Below, piece after piece: positions 53,613 to 63,385 of a stretch of DNA of 64,000 nt (positions are counted from its first letter, which is position 1; each line of letters starts with the position of its first letter). The position numbers were made by a program, and so were the translations under genes. Where the stretch lies: contig CANRZB010000004.1 of assembly GCA_947644195.1 (NCBI GenBank), forward strand, positions 49,220 to 113,219, written 5' to 3'. The stretch is from an uncultured Clostridium sp. GTDB taxonomy: Bacteria; Bacillota; Clostridia; Lachnospirales; Lachnospiraceae. The notes under the pieces were generated by a model. The model was not told the origin of the DNA. It saw only the letters and a list, made by a program, of their open reading frames with translations, and did not search any database.

Positions 53613-55187
53613 CTACTGATATTCTATCCCATCAAAATGAATGATTTCCGACACATCCACATACTGGGCATCCAGCTCCGCATTGACCGTTCTGGTCTGT
53701 ATTGCCACATCCAATCCCGTCAAATTCCGAATTACCGTGCGTAATGCTTCTAACTGTTTCCCCTCATCCTGTAAAAAATACCCTTCACTGACAGCATCTG
53801 TGAACTGTAGGATCAATATACCCTCATCGCTAACGGTTTTCTTTGCCTCGGATAACATGGTACGCTCTACCCGATCACATCCCTGTATAATTTCGTTCCA
53901 TCGACCTACGATCTGTCGCACTTCATCCGGTACTGCCTTTGGCACAATCCGAGGCGCTTCCGGCTCCGGCTTTGCCCATTCTGCCGAAGAAACAGCCTGT
54001 CCTTCCTTGCCCTGCGCCACAGGGATTCCCGCTTCCATCTGTTTTTCTAACTGTTGGATGCGCTCTAGGAGATCGGACAGATTCTGTTCCTCATCCATCT
54101 GCGGCCGGCATAATTTAATAAACGCTACCTCTACGATGACCCGCTTCTGAGTCGCATAGCGAAGCTGTGCTGACAATTCTGACAGAATATGAATGTATCT
54201 GACCAGAACTTCCACATTTGTCATCTTGGCTTCTTCCTGCATCTGCACCAAACGTTCCGCCGATACATCCAGCATTTCTGCCCCCTGGCTCGATGCATCT
54301 AAGAGCATCAGCCCCCGCAGATACCAGATAAATTCCTGAACAAACTGTCCCAAATCTCGCCCCGCCGTCATAATTTCCTCAATGACCGCAACACACCCCG
54401 CTGCATCATAGGCTTGAACCATACGAAACATTCTGCTGTACACTTCCGTATCGACTGCCCCCAGTACATCGAGCGCCTTTTCATAGGTCAATTCCTGCCC
54501 CATATAAAAGGCAAGACAGCGGTCCAGGAGACTGAGCGCATCACGCATAGACCCATCTGCAGTCCTGGCAATATAATGCAATGCCTTATCCTCCGCCTGC
54601 GCAGCTTCCCGGTCTACCACTTCCCGCAGCCTGGCAGCTATCGTTTCAATAGAAATACGCTTAAAATCATACCGCTGACATCTGGACAAAATGGTAATCG
54701 GAATCTTGTGTGCCTCCGTCGTCGCCAGAATAAATATTACATAGGATGGCGGTTCCTCTAAGGTCTTTAACAGGGCATTAAACGCCCCTGTAGACAACAT
54801 ATGCACCTCGTCAATGATATAGACCTTAAAACGCCCCTCCGTAGGAGAGTATTGCATTTCCTCGATGATGTCCCGGACATTGCCAACGCCATTGTTGGAT
54901 GCCGCATCAATTTCAATCACATTCATGGAAGTCTGTGCATTGATTCTCCGACACATCTCGCACTCCTCACATGGACTGCCCTCCACCGGATTCTGGCAAT
55001 TGACTGCCTTGGCAAGAATCTTAGCTACCGTTGTCTTCCCCGTACCCCGCGTACCACAAAACAGATAGGCATGACCAATTCGGTCCATCTTGACCTGATT
55101 GCGCAGTGTCGTAATAATATGCTCCTGTCCCTTGACCTCACTAAACTCACCGGGACGGAATTTTCGATACAATGCCGTATAAGACAT
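53613..55187 (-). CDS. dnaX: DNA polymerase III subunit gamma/tau
   Basis: 524 aa clamp-loader ATPase. Starts SYTALYRKFRPGEF; Walker A GTRGTGKTTVAK, zinc module CQNPVEGSPCEECEMC, Walker B YIIDEVHML, sensor ATTEAHKIP; C-terminal tau-like region after about 370. First of the dnaX-ybaB-recR set, 27 nt downstream of the phosphofructokinase gene. Confidence 0.98.
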   Translation of the reverse strand: MSYTALYRKFRPGEFSEVKGQEHIITTLRNQVKMDRIGHAYLFCGTRGTGKTTVAKILAKAVNCQNPVEGSPCEECEMCRRINAQTSMNVIEIDAASNNGVGNVRDIIEEMQYSPTEGRFKVYIIDEVHMLSTGAFNALLKTLEEPPSYVIFILATTEAHKIPITILSRCQRYDFKRISIETIAARLREVVDREAAQAEDKALHYIARTADGSMRDALSLLDRCLAFYMGQELTYEKALDVLGAVDTEVYSRMFRMVQAYDAAGCVAVIEEIMTAGRDLGQFVQEFIWYLRGLMLLDASSQGAEMLDVSAERLVQMQEEAKMTNVEVLVRYIHILSELSAQLRYATQKRVIVEVAFIKLCRPQMDEEQNLSDLLERIQQLEKQMEAGIPVAQGKEGQAVSSAEWAKPEPEAPRIVPKAVPDEVRQIVGRWNEIIQGCDRVERTMLSEAKKTVSDEGILILQFTDAVSEGYFLQDEGKQLEALRTVIRNLTGLDVAIQTRTVNAELDAQYVDVSEIIHFDGIEYQ

Positions 55188-55214
55188 GTTTCCTTATCCT
55201 CGATTCTAAATTGA

Positions 55215-56288
55215 TTAGTCCCCGAAACAGAGCCCCAGTCCCTTTGCCTCTTTTATAATAGAAGAAGCCGGATCGACCATCTTTAATTTGCCGGCCACCT
55301 CAGATAATGGTACGGGAACGGTCTCTCCGTTGACCATACCTACCATATTACCAAATTTTCCTTCGATAATCAATTGTGCCGCTGCAGAGCCTAATCTGCT
55401 AGAAAGCACACGGTCATACGGACACGGTGCCCCGCCACGCTGCATGTGCCCCGGAACGGTAATGCGGACTTCCTGTCCGGTACGGTCCTGAATCTCCTGT
55501 CCAATCTGATAGGAAATCGACGGATATGCCGCCTGTTTTCTCTTTGCTTTTAATTCCTTTTTCGATAAAAGCGCATCCTCTTTGGATATTGCACCTTCTG
55601 CCACGGCCAGGATGGAGAATCGTTTCCCCTCCTTCGCACGTTTTTCCAACGCTGAAACCACGGAATCAATGTCATACGGAATCTCCGGCAGCAGGATAAT
55701 ATCTGCTCCACCTGCGATTCCGGCATGCAGGGTCAGCCATCCCACCTTATGCCCCATGACTTCCACAATAAAAACCCGCCCATGGGATGCAGCCGTCGTA
55801 TGGATACAGTCAATTGCGTTAGTTGCAATCTCCACCGCACTCTGAAAACCAAACGTGATATCTGTCCCCCAGATATCATTGTCAATGGTCTTCGGGCAAG
55901 TAACTACGTTACAGCCTTCCTCGCTCAGAAGGTTTGCCGTCTTGTGCGTTCCGTTTCCTCCCAGAATAACGAGACAGTCCAGTCCCCATTTCTTGTAGTT
56001 CTCTTTCATCGCCTCTACCTTGTCCAGGCCATTTTCATCCGGAGTACGCATTTTCTTGAACGGCTGACGAGACGTTCCGATAATGGTGCCACCCTCGGTC
56101 AGGATACCCGAAAAATCTCTCGGTTCCAGCTTGCAGTAATTTCCGTAAATCAATCCTTTATATCCTTCCAAGACACCGAAGATCTCGATATCCGGGTAGG
56201 TGTGGTATAAGGTCTTGGCTACACCACGCATCGTTGCATTCAAACTCTGGCAGTCACCGCCGCTTGTCAAAAATCCTACTCTCTTCAT
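55215..56288 (-). CDS. 6-phosphofructokinase with group III-like signature
   Basis: 357 aa. GGDCQSLNATMRG, LGGNGTHKTA, PKTIDNDIWGTD, MGHKVGWLT and PGHMQRGG are PFK motifs. At the discriminating sites it has Gly after GGN (as ATP enzymes) and Lys in PKTIDND (as PPi enzymes), the mix seen in actinomycete ATP-PFKs; the usual Asp of GGDGS is Asn. ATP is the likelier donor but PPi cannot be excluded. Promoter just upstream; dnaX follows. Confidence 0.93.
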   Translation of the reverse strand: MKRVGFLTSGGDCQSLNATMRGVAKTLYHTYPDIEIFGVLEGYKGLIYGNYCKLEPRDFSGILTEGGTIIGTSRQPFKKMRTPDENGLDKVEAMKENYKKWGLDCLVILGGNGTHKTANLLSEEGCNVVTCPKTIDNDIWGTDITFGFQSAVEIATNAIDCIHTTAASHGRVFIVEVMGHKVGWLTLHAGIAGGADIILLPEIPYDIDSVVSALEKRAKEGKRFSILAVAEGAISKEDALLSKKELKAKRKQAAYPSISYQIGQEIQDRTGQEVRITVPGHMQRGGAPCPYDRVLSSRLGSAAAQLIIEGKFGNMVGMVNGETVPVPLSEVAGKLKMVDPASSIIKEAKGLGLCFGD

Positions 56289-56405
56289 AGCTGATTACCC
56301 TCCATTCTTGAAACTATTAGAAACCGTGCCACATTGACAGTCACAGAGCGCCTCCCACGAAAACTTTGTTCCCTCGGTATCCACCTGCACTCCTGCTCTA
56401 TGCGT

Positions 56406-56434
56406 ATCATATCATAACCTTTGTTTCCTGGCAA
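56406..56434 (-). promoter_or_regulatory. Promoter of the pfk-dnaX-ybaB-recR genes
   Basis: TTGCCA (56434-56429), 17-nt spacer, TATGAT (56411-56406), about 115 nt before the phosphofructokinase start. Confidence 0.7.
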
Positions 56435-56477
56435 TTTTTTCAGGGAGACATCTATTTACAGACGGGCAGAGACCTTT

Positions 56478-57251
56478 TCATTGATGATAATTTTCAATAT
56501 AATGAACCCATTCCTTATAGATTCTCTTTTTAGACTTACCAAAACATGCTTCATAATTCTCTGTTTCGAGCAGTTTTAACACCTGATCCCATCCATAGGT
56601 CTGATCCAAATATTCAATATAGGTATGTGCGAAAGTATAACCACCACTTTTGGAAAAGAGAAGTGGATTATTTGAAGTTGTAATAGGATAGGTTGGGATT
56701 TTAAAATGATCTAAATTCTCTTTATAAAATGGTTCCCCATTACTTAAATACAATGCCATCCCTTCCGTGAGCCACAAGTCTATCGCTCCATTTATGACAC
56801 TGACATATGCATGTACAATCTCATGCAATACCGCATATTTATTGTTATCATAATCATGTACTTTTCCCGGATTGGCCGGAGATGTCAATATCACATCCGT
56901 TCCTATATTATCACCAATATACCAATCAAGCCCTAATAACGGCGCAATAAAACCATATTTCTTTGTTTGCATCGTCTTTTGATCATCATAAATATAAACG
57001 TTGACATTTTGCTTTTCACGGAAGCCTAACTTTTCTGCAATAGAAGCGGTTTCCCTATTCGCATAGATAAAAACATCTTTGGCGGCATCTTCTTCCGTTT
57101 CATAATATACATTGATCCAATCACCGCTTAACACTTTCATCTCTTTGGTTTTTAAATTCCATGTTGGAATAAAGTTGATCACCATACTAACCAGCAGGAA
57201 GCCGATTCCTATTATAATAATTAATAACTTCTTTTTGGGATTTGCCTTCAT
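56478..57251 (-). CDS. Membrane-anchored gluzincin metallopeptidase-like protein
   Basis: 257 aa. N-terminal helix KKLLIIIIGIGFLLVSMVI, then an extracytoplasmic domain with zinc motif HEIVHAYV and downstream Glu in WLTEGMALYLS (HExxH...E, peptidase MA-like). Catalytic residues are intact. Substrate unknown. AGGAGG before the ATG is part of an inverted repeat. It follows the LuxR gene at 57321 by 69 nt. Confidence 0.85.
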   Translation of the reverse strand: MKANPKKKLLIIIIGIGFLLVSMVINFIPTWNLKTKEMKVLSGDWINVYYETEEDAAKDVFIYANRETASIAEKLGFREKQNVNVYIYDDQKTMQTKKYGFIAPLLGLDWYIGDNIGTDVILTSPANPGKVHDYDNNKYAVLHEIVHAYVSVINGAIDLWLTEGMALYLSNGEPFYKENLDHFKIPTYPITTSNNPLLFSKSGGYTFAHTYIEYLDQTYGWDQVLKLLETENYEACFGKSKKRIYKEWVHYIENYHQ

Positions 57252-57258
57252 ACAAAAA

Positions 57259-57305
57259 CCTCCTTTTTGGGATTTAATATATAAAATCAGCGTACAAAAA
57301 GGAAG
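57259..57305 (-). promoter_or_regulatory. Hairpin involving the peptidase ribosome-binding site
   Basis: CTTCCTTTTTG (57305-57295) pairs with CAAAAAGGAGG (57269-57259) over 11 bp with one U-G. The second arm is the Shine-Dalgarno of the peptidase gene and is followed by TTTTTG, so it may act as an RBS lock or as an intrinsic terminator. Confidence 0.55.
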
Positions 57306-57320
57306 TTATTGTGGTCATAA

Positions 57321-58163
57321 CTAGATATGACTTTGGTCATTTTCTTTTACCAATCTGTGAAATTTCATAATCAGAGAGTTTCTTTCTTTGGTTCCAATCT
57401 TTTCATAGATCGTAGATATATAATTTTTAACGGTTCCCATGGATAAACATAATTTCTCAGCGATCTGCATATTGGTATAGCCACTTACCATCAGTACAAA
57501 AACAGATTTTTCTCGTTCTGTCAAATTCTGCAATATTCCCTCAAATTCTTTTTCCTCCGTCACTCTCCCATCCGTATCATCTGTTGAATCCCTTTTTGCA
57601 GGAACAATTTGCAGAATGATTTCCATAGATCGGTTCACCATCAGGAAGATAAGTAAAAAACAACCTAAATATTGCAAACATCTGGGAATTGCACCATATC
57701 GAAGAATTGCTTCCATGCCCTTAAACGGCTCGATCCATGGCTGGCGTAAATAGATTCCTGTAATCACATGCGTCACAAAAATAACCACCACAGAGATTAT
57801 GCCGGAATAATATAGCAGGCGTTTATTCATATAAAATCCGGCGATTATCGTAGGTACCACAAAAATAATGACTGCTTGAAAAGTAAACAACACATATGAC
57901 GTCCCTGCCATAATTGCGGTTGCTGTCACAATGAGATATTTCATCATATCATGATAAAAATGAAACTTTAATATCATGACTGCAGGTACCACCAGGGTTA
58001 CTAGCGAGACCAACAGCAATACTACTGTCATATCAAAATAGATATCAAAAACTTTGCACCAACAAAGTAAATCAACCAATAGAACGATTCCCCATAGGAC
58101 CAAAAGCCCTCTAGCCACATTTTCATTAATTTCAGCTTCATTCTTTTTTAGTATAATATCCAT
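57321..58163 (-). CDS. Membrane-embedded LuxR-type regulator
   Basis: 280 aa from ATG 58163, overlapping the GH2 stop as TAATG. Six hydrophobic helices in residues 15-190 (GLLVLWGIVLLVDLLC ... YLGCFLLIFLMVN), then a GerE/LuxR HTH (LTEREKSVFVLMVSGYTNMQ ... MGTVKNYISTIYEKIG). DNA-binding domain tethered to the membrane without a receiver domain. Possibly controls its neighbours. Confidence 0.88.
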   Translation of the reverse strand: MDIILKKNEAEINENVARGLLVLWGIVLLVDLLCWCKVFDIYFDMTVVLLLVSLVTLVVPAVMILKFHFYHDMMKYLIVTATAIMAGTSYVLFTFQAVIIFVVPTIIAGFYMNKRLLYYSGIISVVVIFVTHVITGIYLRQPWIEPFKGMEAILRYGAIPRCLQYLGCFLLIFLMVNRSMEIILQIVPAKRDSTDDTDGRVTEEKEFEGILQNLTEREKSVFVLMVSGYTNMQIAEKLCLSMGTVKNYISTIYEKIGTKERNSLIMKFHRLVKENDQSHI

Positions 58164-60274
58164 TACGTTTCTTCCCTTGTCCTCCAAGAAATTTCATGCA
58201 CCTTCTGACTTCCGTCTGAAAAAAAGGCAACCGCTTTTACTTGATTTTCCGTACCAGGGAGCAATTTGATGCCATTCCACCGAAATACGGTTTCCCGACC
58301 AGGCTTTTTTTCTGCATTGCCATAACCGACAGAGCGTCCGTTTAAGAACAATTCTACTTGTTGCCCATTGGAGTATACCTTTACTTCCGGTACATTTGCC
58401 GGACGGTCCTGGTAACGCGACGAAGTAAGATACACCATCGGTTCTTCGCACCATACCGATTGATAGAAATAATAGGCATCCTTTTTCGTTCTCCGATCCC
58501 TCGTTACCAATCCCTTATCATTCTGTCCTCTGGTATCCCCTTCCCACCGGGAGGCAGAAGCAAAATCAAACATACACCAAACGAAAGATCCCCATAAATT
58601 CCCGGAACAGACAATATCGGCCCACTCCTCCTCATGATAGATCGCCTGATATTCCTCATAATGTCTGATTCCATTTGGATCAATCTGACTCATATCAGGC
58701 AGATCTCTATGTTGGGAAACTGCTCCTCCCGCACCATATTCCGAGAGACAGGATGGCCTTTTGTCCCATTTCTGCTTCTCGGCAATCCAGGCACAAGCAT
58801 CCCCCAACCTGGTATAATACCAACCGTCATAACGGTTATATCCCACGAGATCCGCTGCCGCAGAACGTTTTCTATGAGCTTCCTCCGCCACATTATCCGC
58901 ATAGATTGTCATTCTTGTGCTATCGAGCTGTTTTGCCAGAGCGCACAACGCAGAATACAACGAAACCGTTTCCTCGCCCGTATCATACAGCTCATTGGAG
59001 ATACCCCAAAAACACACGGAGGGATGATGTACATTCTGCAGAATTAATTCTGTGAGCTGGATCTTGATATTCTCGGAAAACATTGCCCAGTTCTGAGAAA
59101 CAGAATCACACGTGGTACGATTAATGAGAGGAATCTCTGTATAGACAAGCAGCCCAAGCCTGTCGCAGAGTTGATATTCCAAGGCATCATGCTGATAATG
59201 TGCCATCCGCACCGCAGTTACTCCCATTTCCCGCATCAAGGCATAATCTGCCGCCCGCTCCTCGTCTGTCATCGCCCAGCCATTCCTCTCATTTTCCTGG
59301 TGATAATTTACTCCGTGAACCGGATATCTCTCTCCATTGAGATAAAATTGATCTGCCTGAACCTCATATCTTCGGAATCCAATCTCTTTAACCACAGATT
59401 CCACCACTTCATTTCCAAGGAGCAAATACGTTTCAACGGTATAAAGATAGGGATCGTTCACACCATTCCATAGATGTGGATTGTCCAAATACAAAGAATA
59501 TTTCACCTGAGATCTTCCATGAGCCTTTATTTCCGTTGATACTCCGTTGCGTGCAAGCTCCGTTCCCTCTCGGTCTCTCAGTACAGAAACCACCGATACT
59601 TCTGTGGTATCTCCGTCATTTTGCAACGAAATGTCCACATCCACGTTACCAACCATGAAATCCTCGGACAGAACGGAATACAGCAAGACACCGTCTGTCC
59701 CATACTGCATCCTGTCAAAATGGACTTTGTCTACCCCTATCAGAAAAACATCCCGGTAGATTCCACCATACTTGGTAAAATCGCCTTCCTCTAACAAAGG
59801 AGCCACCCAGGTTGTCTTTTCATTACTCACTACAACCGCAATGAGATTTTCTCTCTCCCAGAGAATATACTTCGTGATATCAAAACAAAAGGCCCCATAT
59901 CCCCCCTGATGGCACCCCACCTCCGTTCCGTTTATATAAACCGTAGTGTTCGTATTTGCCCCCTCAAAGAATAAGAACACTATTTTATCTCTCCATACTG
60001 CCGGATCAAGCAGCAACCGTTTGCGATATACTGCCCTGCCTCTGTAATAGGCTGGCTGGCCCTCCTCTACACTTTTCCCACTAACAGCGTCTTCTCGATT
60101 CCAGGTGTGGGGAAGAGAAACGGGTTCCCATCCCTGTTCATCACAAGAAGTTCCCACTGCACTCTCCCATTCATCTGGAGAATCTCCTATTGTTCGAAAC
60201 TTCCATTCCTGATTCACACTCTCCAGCCATGCTGGTTTAGGAACTAATATTTGCTCCTCTGTCTTTTTGTCCAT
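58163..60274 (-). CDS. GH2 beta-galactosidase
   Basis: 703 aa from ATG 60274 (GGAGGG upstream). Sugar-binding jelly-roll start (EWKFRTIGDSPDEWES, LPHTWNREDA), Ig-like domain and TIM barrel with acid/base Glu in FWGISNELYDTG and nucleophile in CLSEYGAGGA. No signal peptide, so intracellular. Shorter than LacZ; GH2 beta-glucuronidase is an alternative. Coupled to the LuxR gene. The noncoding element copy 2 lies just upstream. Confidence 0.92.
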   Translation of the reverse strand: MDKKTEEQILVPKPAWLESVNQEWKFRTIGDSPDEWESAVGTSCDEQGWEPVSLPHTWNREDAVSGKSVEEGQPAYYRGRAVYRKRLLLDPAVWRDKIVFLFFEGANTNTTVYINGTEVGCHQGGYGAFCFDITKYILWERENLIAVVVSNEKTTWVAPLLEEGDFTKYGGIYRDVFLIGVDKVHFDRMQYGTDGVLLYSVLSEDFMVGNVDVDISLQNDGDTTEVSVVSVLRDREGTELARNGVSTEIKAHGRSQVKYSLYLDNPHLWNGVNDPYLYTVETYLLLGNEVVESVVKEIGFRRYEVQADQFYLNGERYPVHGVNYHQENERNGWAMTDEERAADYALMREMGVTAVRMAHYQHDALEYQLCDRLGLLVYTEIPLINRTTCDSVSQNWAMFSENIKIQLTELILQNVHHPSVCFWGISNELYDTGEETVSLYSALCALAKQLDSTRMTIYADNVAEEAHRKRSAAADLVGYNRYDGWYYTRLGDACAWIAEKQKWDKRPSCLSEYGAGGAVSQHRDLPDMSQIDPNGIRHYEEYQAIYHEEEWADIVCSGNLWGSFVWCMFDFASASRWEGDTRGQNDKGLVTRDRRTKKDAYYFYQSVWCEEPMVYLTSSRYQDRPANVPEVKVYSNGQQVELFLNGRSVGYGNAEKKPGRETVFRWNGIKLLPGTENQVKAVAFFSDGSQKVHEISWRTREET

Positions 60275-60291
60275 AATACCACCCTCCAAAA

Positions 60292-60402
60292 CCAGGGCAA
60301 CAGCATTTACTTGTTGCCATTTACAGTTTTTGCCGTATGGATAATTTTGGGTTATCCGTCATTTACCCCATTCATTCTGCTGTTTCGTCCGAAAGAATCT
60401 TG
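60292..60402 (-). repeat. Conserved noncoding element, copy 2
   Basis: Shares blocks CAACAGCATTTACTT, CATTT, GGATAATTTT, CGTCA and TGCTGTTTCGT with 37773-37873, with the same terminal complementarity AACAGCA/TGCTGTT. On the minus strand GGCAACA-AGTAAATGC-TGTTGCC forms a 7-bp hairpin. It ends 18 nt before the GH2 start codon and would be in its 5' leader. Confidence 0.6.
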
Positions 60403-60479
60403 GTATGTCCGATGAGACAAAATTTGCCCTGCCTACAAAACACTCTGCCTACAAATTATCTGTAGTTCCTCTAACATTT

Positions 60480-60695
60480 CTAATCCCGCTTCGTCCGATT
60501 TTTGCGACTACGTTCTGAGCGTTGAGTGGTGTCATTTTCAATCCGCTCTTGTAATTCCTGTTCCCGTTCCGGGGTATACCCCCATTTATGCCCCACTACA
60601 TAAGTCACGATCATCACTCCTGCTACCACCACTACGACAAATAAAAATACTGCCAGAATGATATATGGACTGACCGTTATGGATGTTGTCTGCAT
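60480..60695 (-). CDS. Small single-pass membrane protein
   Basis: 71 aa from ATG 60695 (AAGGAG upstream). One helix (YIILAVFLFVVVVVAGVMIVTYVV) then a charged tail with many Glu/Arg (REQELQERIENDTTQRSERS). Unknown function; transcribed alone or after glgP. Confidence 0.6.
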   Translation of the reverse strand: MQTTSITVSPYIILAVFLFVVVVVAGVMIVTYVVGHKWGYTPEREQELQERIENDTTQRSERSRKNRTKRD

Positions 60696-60933
60696 GACGA
60701 TTCTCCTTTCCGTATTTGCCATTAATCGTTATCTTCCAAAATACCAACGATGTCCTGATTACCATTGCTATCTTTTTGAATATAAATTCTAGCATAATTT
60801 CTTCCTTTTGCAAAGTAACCCATACTTTAATGCGACTCTGTCAGAAATAGATTCCCATAATATTTATGATATGATTTTATTTCTCCAATAAATATAAGAA
60901 ACAGGAGAATCATTCCTAAAATTATAGTTAAGT

Positions 60934-60976
60934 AAAAAGAAAAGGCCATCCACAAGATATCCCACGGATGACCTTT
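60934..60976 (-). terminator. Terminator of the glycogen phosphorylase gene
   Basis: Minus-strand AAAGGTCATCC and GGATGGCCTTT (11 bp, one G-U) followed by TCTTTTTACTT. The rest of the gap 60696-60933 shows no gene. Confidence 0.85.
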
Positions 60977-61031
60977 CTCAATCAGTATTCTCTGATTAAA
61001 TTATTGATTGGTATTCGATAACACGCATGCT

Positions 61032-63278
61032 CTATACATTCACCTTCCAGATATCCTGGTTATACTGGGCAATGGTACGGTCAGAAGAGAAAAATCCTGC
61101 TTTTGCAATGTTGACCAACATCTTATCTGCCCATGCCTGGCGGTCTTCATAGTCCACAAATACCTGTTCTTTTGTCTGGATATATTCTTTCAGATCCAGC
61201 AAAGTCATGAACCAGTCCTTGGTCACCAGCTCCATATAAAGACGAATCAGGCTCTTTTTATTCCCTACCGCAAACATCTCTTTGCTGATAATGAAGTCTA
61301 CCAGCTTTGCAATCTCCGGGTCATCATCATAAAACTTCTCGGAACGATAGGAAGCATTTTCATATAACTGAATGACTTCCTCACTGGACTTTCCAAAAAT
61401 GTAGATATTGTCATCCCCAACAAACTCATGGATTTCGACATTGGCGCCATCCTCGGTTCCCAGTGTAACCGCACCGTTTAACATGAACTTCATGTTACCA
61501 GTTCCAGAAGCTTCCTTGGATGCCAGGGATATCTGCTCTGAGATATCGGCAGCAGGAATCACTTTCTCCGCATAGGTCACATTGTAATTCTCTAACATAA
61601 CCACCTTGAGGTATGGACTGACCTCTGGATCTGCCGCAATCAGCTCAGACAGGCAGAGAATCAGATGGATAATGTCTTTGGCAATCGTGTAGGCGGGCGC
61701 CGCTTTTGCCCCAAAAATCATGGTAATCGGCGTCTTTGGTTTATTTCCTGCCTTGATATCTAGATATTTATAGATAATATACAGCGCATTCATCTGCTGT
61801 CTCTTATATTCATGTAAACGCTTTACCTGAACATCAAAAATAGAATTCTCGTCGATGGTAATTCCCTCTTTCTTGTTCAGATACTCCTTAAACTGTACCT
61901 TCTTCTGCTTCTTGATATCCAATATTTTCTGCAAGGTAGAAGAATCTCCGGCAAACTGCAGCAATTTTTCCAATTCCTCCGCATTACGTCGATAGCCATC
62001 ACCGATTTTCTCCGTAAGGAAAGCAGACAACTCGTGGTTACAGTGCAGCAGCCAGCGCCGGAATGTAATTCCATTCGTCTTATTATTAAATTTATGCGGG
62101 TAAATATCCTGAAATGGTTTTAACTCACTCTTTTGCAAAATCTCCGTATGAAGCGCAGCAACACCATTGACACTAAATCCATAATGGATATCAATATGTG
62201 CCATGTGCACCCGATTTTCTTTATCAATAATGGCTACTCGTTCATCCTGGTATTTTTCTTTTGCCTTGACATCCAGCATTTTGATGACCGGAATCAATTG
62301 AGGCACCACCCGCTCCAAATACCAGATCGGCCAGGTCTCCAAGGCTTCCGCCAAAATGGTATGGTTCGTATATGCACACATTTTGGATACGATCTCAATC
62401 GCCTCATCCACAGCAATATCCCGCTGTAAAAGCAGACGGATCATTTCCGGAATAACCATGGTCGGGTGCGTATCGTTAATCTGAATCACCGCATAGTCTG
62501 CCAGATCATGCAGATTGCTCCCCTTTGCTGTGGCCTCGTCCAGAATCAGTTGAGCCGCATTGCTAACCATAAAATACTGTTGATAGATCCGCAAAAGCTG
62601 CCCCTGATAATCGCTGTCATCCGGGTACAGAAATAACGTCAAGTTGCGCCTGATATCTTCTTTATCAAAGGAAATGCCATTTTCATCCACGATACTGTCA
62701 TCCACCGTATCCAAGTCAAATAATTTCAAGGTATTGCATTGGTTATCATAGCCGGTCACATCAATTTCATACATGGTAGACTGCACCCGGATACCGCCAA
62801 AAATCACTGGATAACTTACCTCTGTCCGCCGCAGCCAGCTCCGGTCAGTAATCCATGGGTTTTTCTTTTCTTTCTGCAGGTTATTCTCAAATTTTTGTTG
62901 AAACAATCCCAGATGATAATTGAGTCCAATTCCATCTCCCGGCAATCCCAGGGTAGCGATCGAATCCAAAAAGCAGGCCGCTAACCGTCCCAATCCACCA
63001 TTACCCAGGGATGGTTCCATTTCCATTTCCTCAATCTCTGCCATGCTCTTTCCATGCTTTTGCAGCGCATCTGCCACTTGATCATAGATCCCCAGATTGA
63101 TTAAATTGTTGGATAACAGTTTACCGATCAGAAATTCGGCAGAAATATAATACACTTTCTTTTTTCCTTGAATTCTCCCCTTTTGCTGCATCATCTCCCT
63201 GGTCAGCTTTAACAGATCCCAATAAATTTCTTCATTGCTGCTCTTGCTCGCAATTTGTTCCAATTCATTCTCGTACAT
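61032..63278 (-). CDS. glgP: Glycogen/maltodextrin phosphorylase
   Basis: 748 aa GT35 enzyme: releases glucose 1-phosphate from alpha-1,4-glucans. [50 protein letters not shown] and the PLP-lysine stretch [20 protein letters not shown] with TEDGANVEI are all present. Length is typical of the short bacterial form. GAGG before the ATG. Ends at a clear terminator. Confidence 0.96.
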   Translation of the reverse strand: MYENELEQIASKSSNEEIYWDLLKLTREMMQQKGRIQGKKKVYYISAEFLIGKLLSNNLINLGIYDQVADALQKHGKSMAEIEEMEMEPSLGNGGLGRLAACFLDSIATLGLPGDGIGLNYHLGLFQQKFENNLQKEKKNPWITDRSWLRRTEVSYPVIFGGIRVQSTMYEIDVTGYDNQCNTLKLFDLDTVDDSIVDENGISFDKEDIRRNLTLFLYPDDSDYQGQLLRIYQQYFMVSNAAQLILDEATAKGSNLHDLADYAVIQINDTHPTMVIPEMIRLLLQRDIAVDEAIEIVSKMCAYTNHTILAEALETWPIWYLERVVPQLIPVIKMLDVKAKEKYQDERVAIIDKENRVHMAHIDIHYGFSVNGVAALHTEILQKSELKPFQDIYPHKFNNKTNGITFRRWLLHCNHELSAFLTEKIGDGYRRNAEELEKLLQFAGDSSTLQKILDIKKQKKVQFKEYLNKKEGITIDENSIFDVQVKRLHEYKRQQMNALYIIYKYLDIKAGNKPKTPITMIFGAKAAPAYTIAKDIIHLILCLSELIAADPEVSPYLKVVMLENYNVTYAEKVIPAADISEQISLASKEASGTGNMKFMLNGAVTLGTEDGANVEIHEFVGDDNIYIFGKSSEEVIQLYENASYRSEKFYDDDPEIAKLVDFIISKEMFAVGNKKSLIRLYMELVTKDWFMTLLDLKEYIQTKEQVFVDYEDRQAWADKMLVNIAKAGFFSSDRTIAQYNQDIWKVNV

Positions 63279-63385
63279 AATAACCTCATTTCCTTACATG
63301 CTTTCCATTTCCCCATCATATACATGCCCATGTTCACATCCTGGACACACACTGTATACAATACCACACTTTTTTAGAAAATACA

